Origin: Paenibacillus faecis
GTDB lineage: Bacteria; Bacillota; Bacilli; Paenibacillales; Paenibacillaceae
Direction of reading: 5' to 3'
Assembly: GCF_008084145.1 (NCBI RefSeq)
Contig: NZ_VSDO01000001.1
Coordinates: forward strand, 1,723,466-1,787,465
DNA: 64,000 nt
Numbering within the stretch: position 1 is the first letter of the stretch; each line of letters opens with the position of its first letter. The notes under the pieces are model-generated. The model did not search any database, was not told the origin of the DNA, and saw nothing but the letters and a program-made list of their open reading frames with translations. Positions 62,946-64,000 of this stretch are shown piece by piece. A program made the translations under genes and the position numbers.

Positions 62946-63020
62946 TGGTGACCCGTAGGGGATTCGAACCCCTGTTACCTCCGTGAAAGGGAGGTGTCTT
63001 AACCCCTTGACCAACGGGCC
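62946..63020 (-). tRNA. tRNA-Glu (TTC)
   Basis: Acceptor GGCCCGT/ACGGGTC with a G-T pair, anticodon TTC, encoded CCA. Confidence 0.95.
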
Positions 63021-63043
63021 ATGAAACATGATTAGAATAATTA

Positions 63044-63135
63044 TGGCGGAGAGAGAGGGATTCGAACCCTCGAGACGCTTGTGACGCCTACACGATTTCC
63101 AATCGTGCTCCTTCGGCCAACTCGGACACCTCTCC
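63044..63135 (-). tRNA. tRNA-Ser (GGA)
   Basis: Acceptor GGAGAGG/CTCTCTCC region, anticodon loop TTGGAAA, long variable arm, encoded CCA. Confidence 0.94.
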
Positions 63136-63138
63136 ATA

Positions 63139-63214
63139 TGGCTCCCCGAACAGGACTCGAACCTGTGACAACTCGATTAACAGTCGAGTGCTCTACCAAC
63201 TGAGCTATCAGGGA
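63139..63214 (-). tRNA. tRNA-Asn (GTT)
   Basis: Acceptor TCCCTGA/TCGGGGA, anticodon loop CTGTTAA, encoded CCA. First tRNA after the 23S gene. Confidence 0.95.
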
Positions 63215-63329
63215 ATATTCATTTCAGGTTTGATCACCTGAAAACTGGATACGAAACGAATCTGCGTTTTAGTCTCCGCAAGTGCTCAGATCGGCTTGTT
63301 CAGCCTGACGCCACTTTTTGGAGTTATTT
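63215..63329 (-). other. Spacer between 23S rRNA and tRNA-Asn, without 5S
   Basis: About 115 bases with a TTTCAGGT/ACCTGAAA hairpin and the usual AACTGGATA box. No 5S rRNA signature is present on either strand. Confidence 0.7.

Positions 63330-64000
<671 letters not shown>

Overview
The window reads as chromosome of an endospore-forming, Paenibacillus-like member of the Bacillales. The reasons are an sspI small acid-soluble spore protein gene, a trnD-like tRNA array behind a 23S rRNA gene, KtrA, KhtTU, LiaFSR and PspA stress genes, YesMN-type two-component regulators beside carbohydrate ABC transporters, and moderately GC-rich coding DNA with AT-rich promoters. Species was assigned by inference only, with no database search.

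Layout. 1-1004: no gene; two repeat families. 1005-12942: galactoside utilisation, with a GH36 alpha-galactosidase and divergent AraC regulator, then a ganSPQA-like operon (solute-binding protein, two permeases, GH42 beta-galactosidase) read away from a response regulator/histidine kinase pair. 12999-17311: a complete NAD salvage operon (nrtR-pncA-pncB-nadD-nadE) behind a strong promoter with a palindrome at its start point. 17643-23082: secreted subtilase with three FN3 domains, an SLH protein, a GH1 6-phospho-beta-glucosidase. 23206-31632: a broken PPP phosphatase gene, an rRNA methyltransferase, a KtrA-type K+ channel subunit, sspI, prfC, zwf, and a YwmB-like protein, separated by repeat-rich gaps. 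31772-36529: a cell-envelope stress locus (small membrane protein, PspA, PspC, PspA/LiaH, LiaF, LiaS, LiaR). 36883-41365: transporters (ArsB/NhaD-like carrier, KhtTU K+/H+ antiporter, YitT-like protein). 41431-55654: a mannoside/glycan utilisation cluster (GtaA-like protein, GH38 alpha-mannosidase, ABC transporter, GntR-LacI regulator, divergent GxGYxYP protein) carrying a group IIC intron. 55742-61009: guaD and a marR-sufC-sufD-sufB-orf-nfu operon with a Fur box. 61523-64000: seventeen tRNAs and the 3' part of a 23S rRNA gene.

How the genes fit together. Two CUT1 sugar importers each lack their own ATPase, so they probably share an MsmX-type ATPase encoded elsewhere. Each lies next to the glycosidases that would act on the imported sugars and next to its own regulator. 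The NAD operon turns nicotinamide into NAD through nicotinate under one Nudix-type repressor. The Lia/Psp genes form one envelope-stress module, with a hairpin after liaH that should favour effector over regulator expression. The suf operon has the SufBCD scaffold and an Nfu carrier but no desulfurase, and its promoter combines a Fur box with a second perfect palindrome.

The most interesting signals are the dispersed composite repeat in three same-strand copies, the 50-bp-spaced inverted repeats, the intron placed exactly behind a terminator, the doubly damaged phosphatase gene, the Fur/MarR promoter of a desulfurase-less suf operon, and the absence of 5S rRNA between the 23S gene and the tRNA array.
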